Assembly: GCF_000966975.1 (NCBI RefSeq)
Contig: NZ_JZWV01000409.1
Location: forward strand, 1-13,692
DNA from: Streptomyces katrae
GTDB lineage: Bacteria; Actinomycetota; Actinomycetes; Streptomycetales; Streptomycetaceae
Direction of reading: 5' to 3'
Length of the DNA: 13,692 bases
In this document: piece by piece, positions 13,410 to 13,692 of the stretch
Numbering within the stretch: position 1 is the stretch's first letter
Layout: each line of letters opens with the position of its first letter
The notes under the pieces: generated by a model
The model's database searches: none
What the model was told of the DNA's origin: nothing
What the model saw: only the letters and a program-made list of their open reading frames with translations
Made by a program: the position numbers and the translations under genes

Positions 13410-13692
13410 ATGGACAGCGCAGAGTACGAGCGCAAGATCGCATCCCGATTCGCCACCTTCGACCAGGACGGATCCGGCTACATCGACCGCGAGGACTTCA
13501 GTACGGCCGCCCGGGCGGTGCTGGCCGAATTCGGCGTCACCGCCCGCTCGGACAAGGGTCAGGCCCTCTTCGCCGGAGCGGAGGCGTTCTGGCAGGGCAT
13601 GGCGGGCATCGCCGACGTGGACGGGGACCAGCGCGTCTCCCGCGAGGAGTTCGTCACCGGGGCGGCGAAGCGGCTGCGGGACAACCCGGAGC
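13410..13692 (+). CDS. EF-hand calcium-binding protein (calerythrin-like), C-terminus off the right edge
   Basis: ATG 13410 opens 94 complete codons with no stop before the window edge. Two EF-hand loops are visible: Asp18-Asp29 (DQDGSGYIDRED, followed by Phe30) and Asp69-Glu80 (DVDGDQRVSREE, followed by Phe81). The first has Asp rather than Glu at loop position 12, which usually lowers calcium selectivity; the second is canonical. Spacing of about 50 residues between loops suits the four-hand calerythrin type of about 170-180 residues, as found in several Streptomyces Cab proteins, so two more loops are expected beyond the edge. There is no signal peptide; the protein is cytosolic. The ribosome site is weak (GAAGG about 14 nt upstream). 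It is divergent from the sigma operon and probably a calcium buffer or sensor; its partner is unknown. Confidence 0.9.
   Translation, partial: MDSAEYERKIASRFATFDQDGSGYIDREDFSTAARAVLAEFGVTARSDKGQALFAGAEAFWQGMAGIADVDGDQRVSREEFVTGAAKRLRDNPE

Overview
The window is about 73% GC chromosome from a high-GC actinobacterium, almost certainly Streptomyces or a close relative. Supporting signs are G/C-ending codons, GTG starts, translationally coupled genes, an unpartnered anti-sigma-type ATPase, an ECF sigma/ZAS anti-sigma pair and an EF-hand protein. I see no tRNA, rRNA, CRISPR array or mobile element.

Layout: (1) 1-2508, a secreted type-B carboxylesterase (cut at the left edge) divergent from a MerR-family regulator. 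A MerR-type operator with a long-spacer promoter facing the esterase lies between them. (2) 2510-4906, a compact leftward operon that is the main discovery: a 26-codon RiPP precursor ending in AWYFWY, an unusual short cytochrome P450, and a second, canonical cytochrome P450 overlapping the first by 11 nt. This matches the architecture of the atropopeptide (tryptorubin-type) family, in which a P450 crosslinks a C-terminal AWYxWY hexapeptide. (3) 4907-6113, regulatory and intergenic DNA around an RsbW/SpoIIAB-like ATPase, with two clear inverted repeats and one possible small ORF. (4) 6114-11252, a catabolic locus. Two acyl-CoA dehydrogenases (a short and a long subunit, as in heterotetrameric steroid/side-chain ACADs) and an amidohydrolase run leftward, and an acyl-CoA (cyclohexanecarboxylate-like) synthetase runs rightward. 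Their promoters are back to back, each with a TGAC/GTCA palindrome at or just after its predicted start site. (5) 11340-13141, an ECF-type sigma factor coupled by ATGA overlap to a cytosolic zinc-binding anti-sigma domain fused to an MDMPI/DinB-like domain. (6) 13410 to the right edge, an EF-hand calcium-binding protein, divergent from the sigma gene and cut by the window.

How the genes work together: region 2 should make, crosslink and tailor a small polycyclic aromatic peptide. There is no dedicated protease or transporter in the operon, so leader removal and export would rely on the host. Region 4 should activate a carboxylic acid to its CoA thioester and dehydrogenate it, and is probably under a repressor encoded elsewhere. 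Region 5 is a self-contained signalling pair whose input is unknown.
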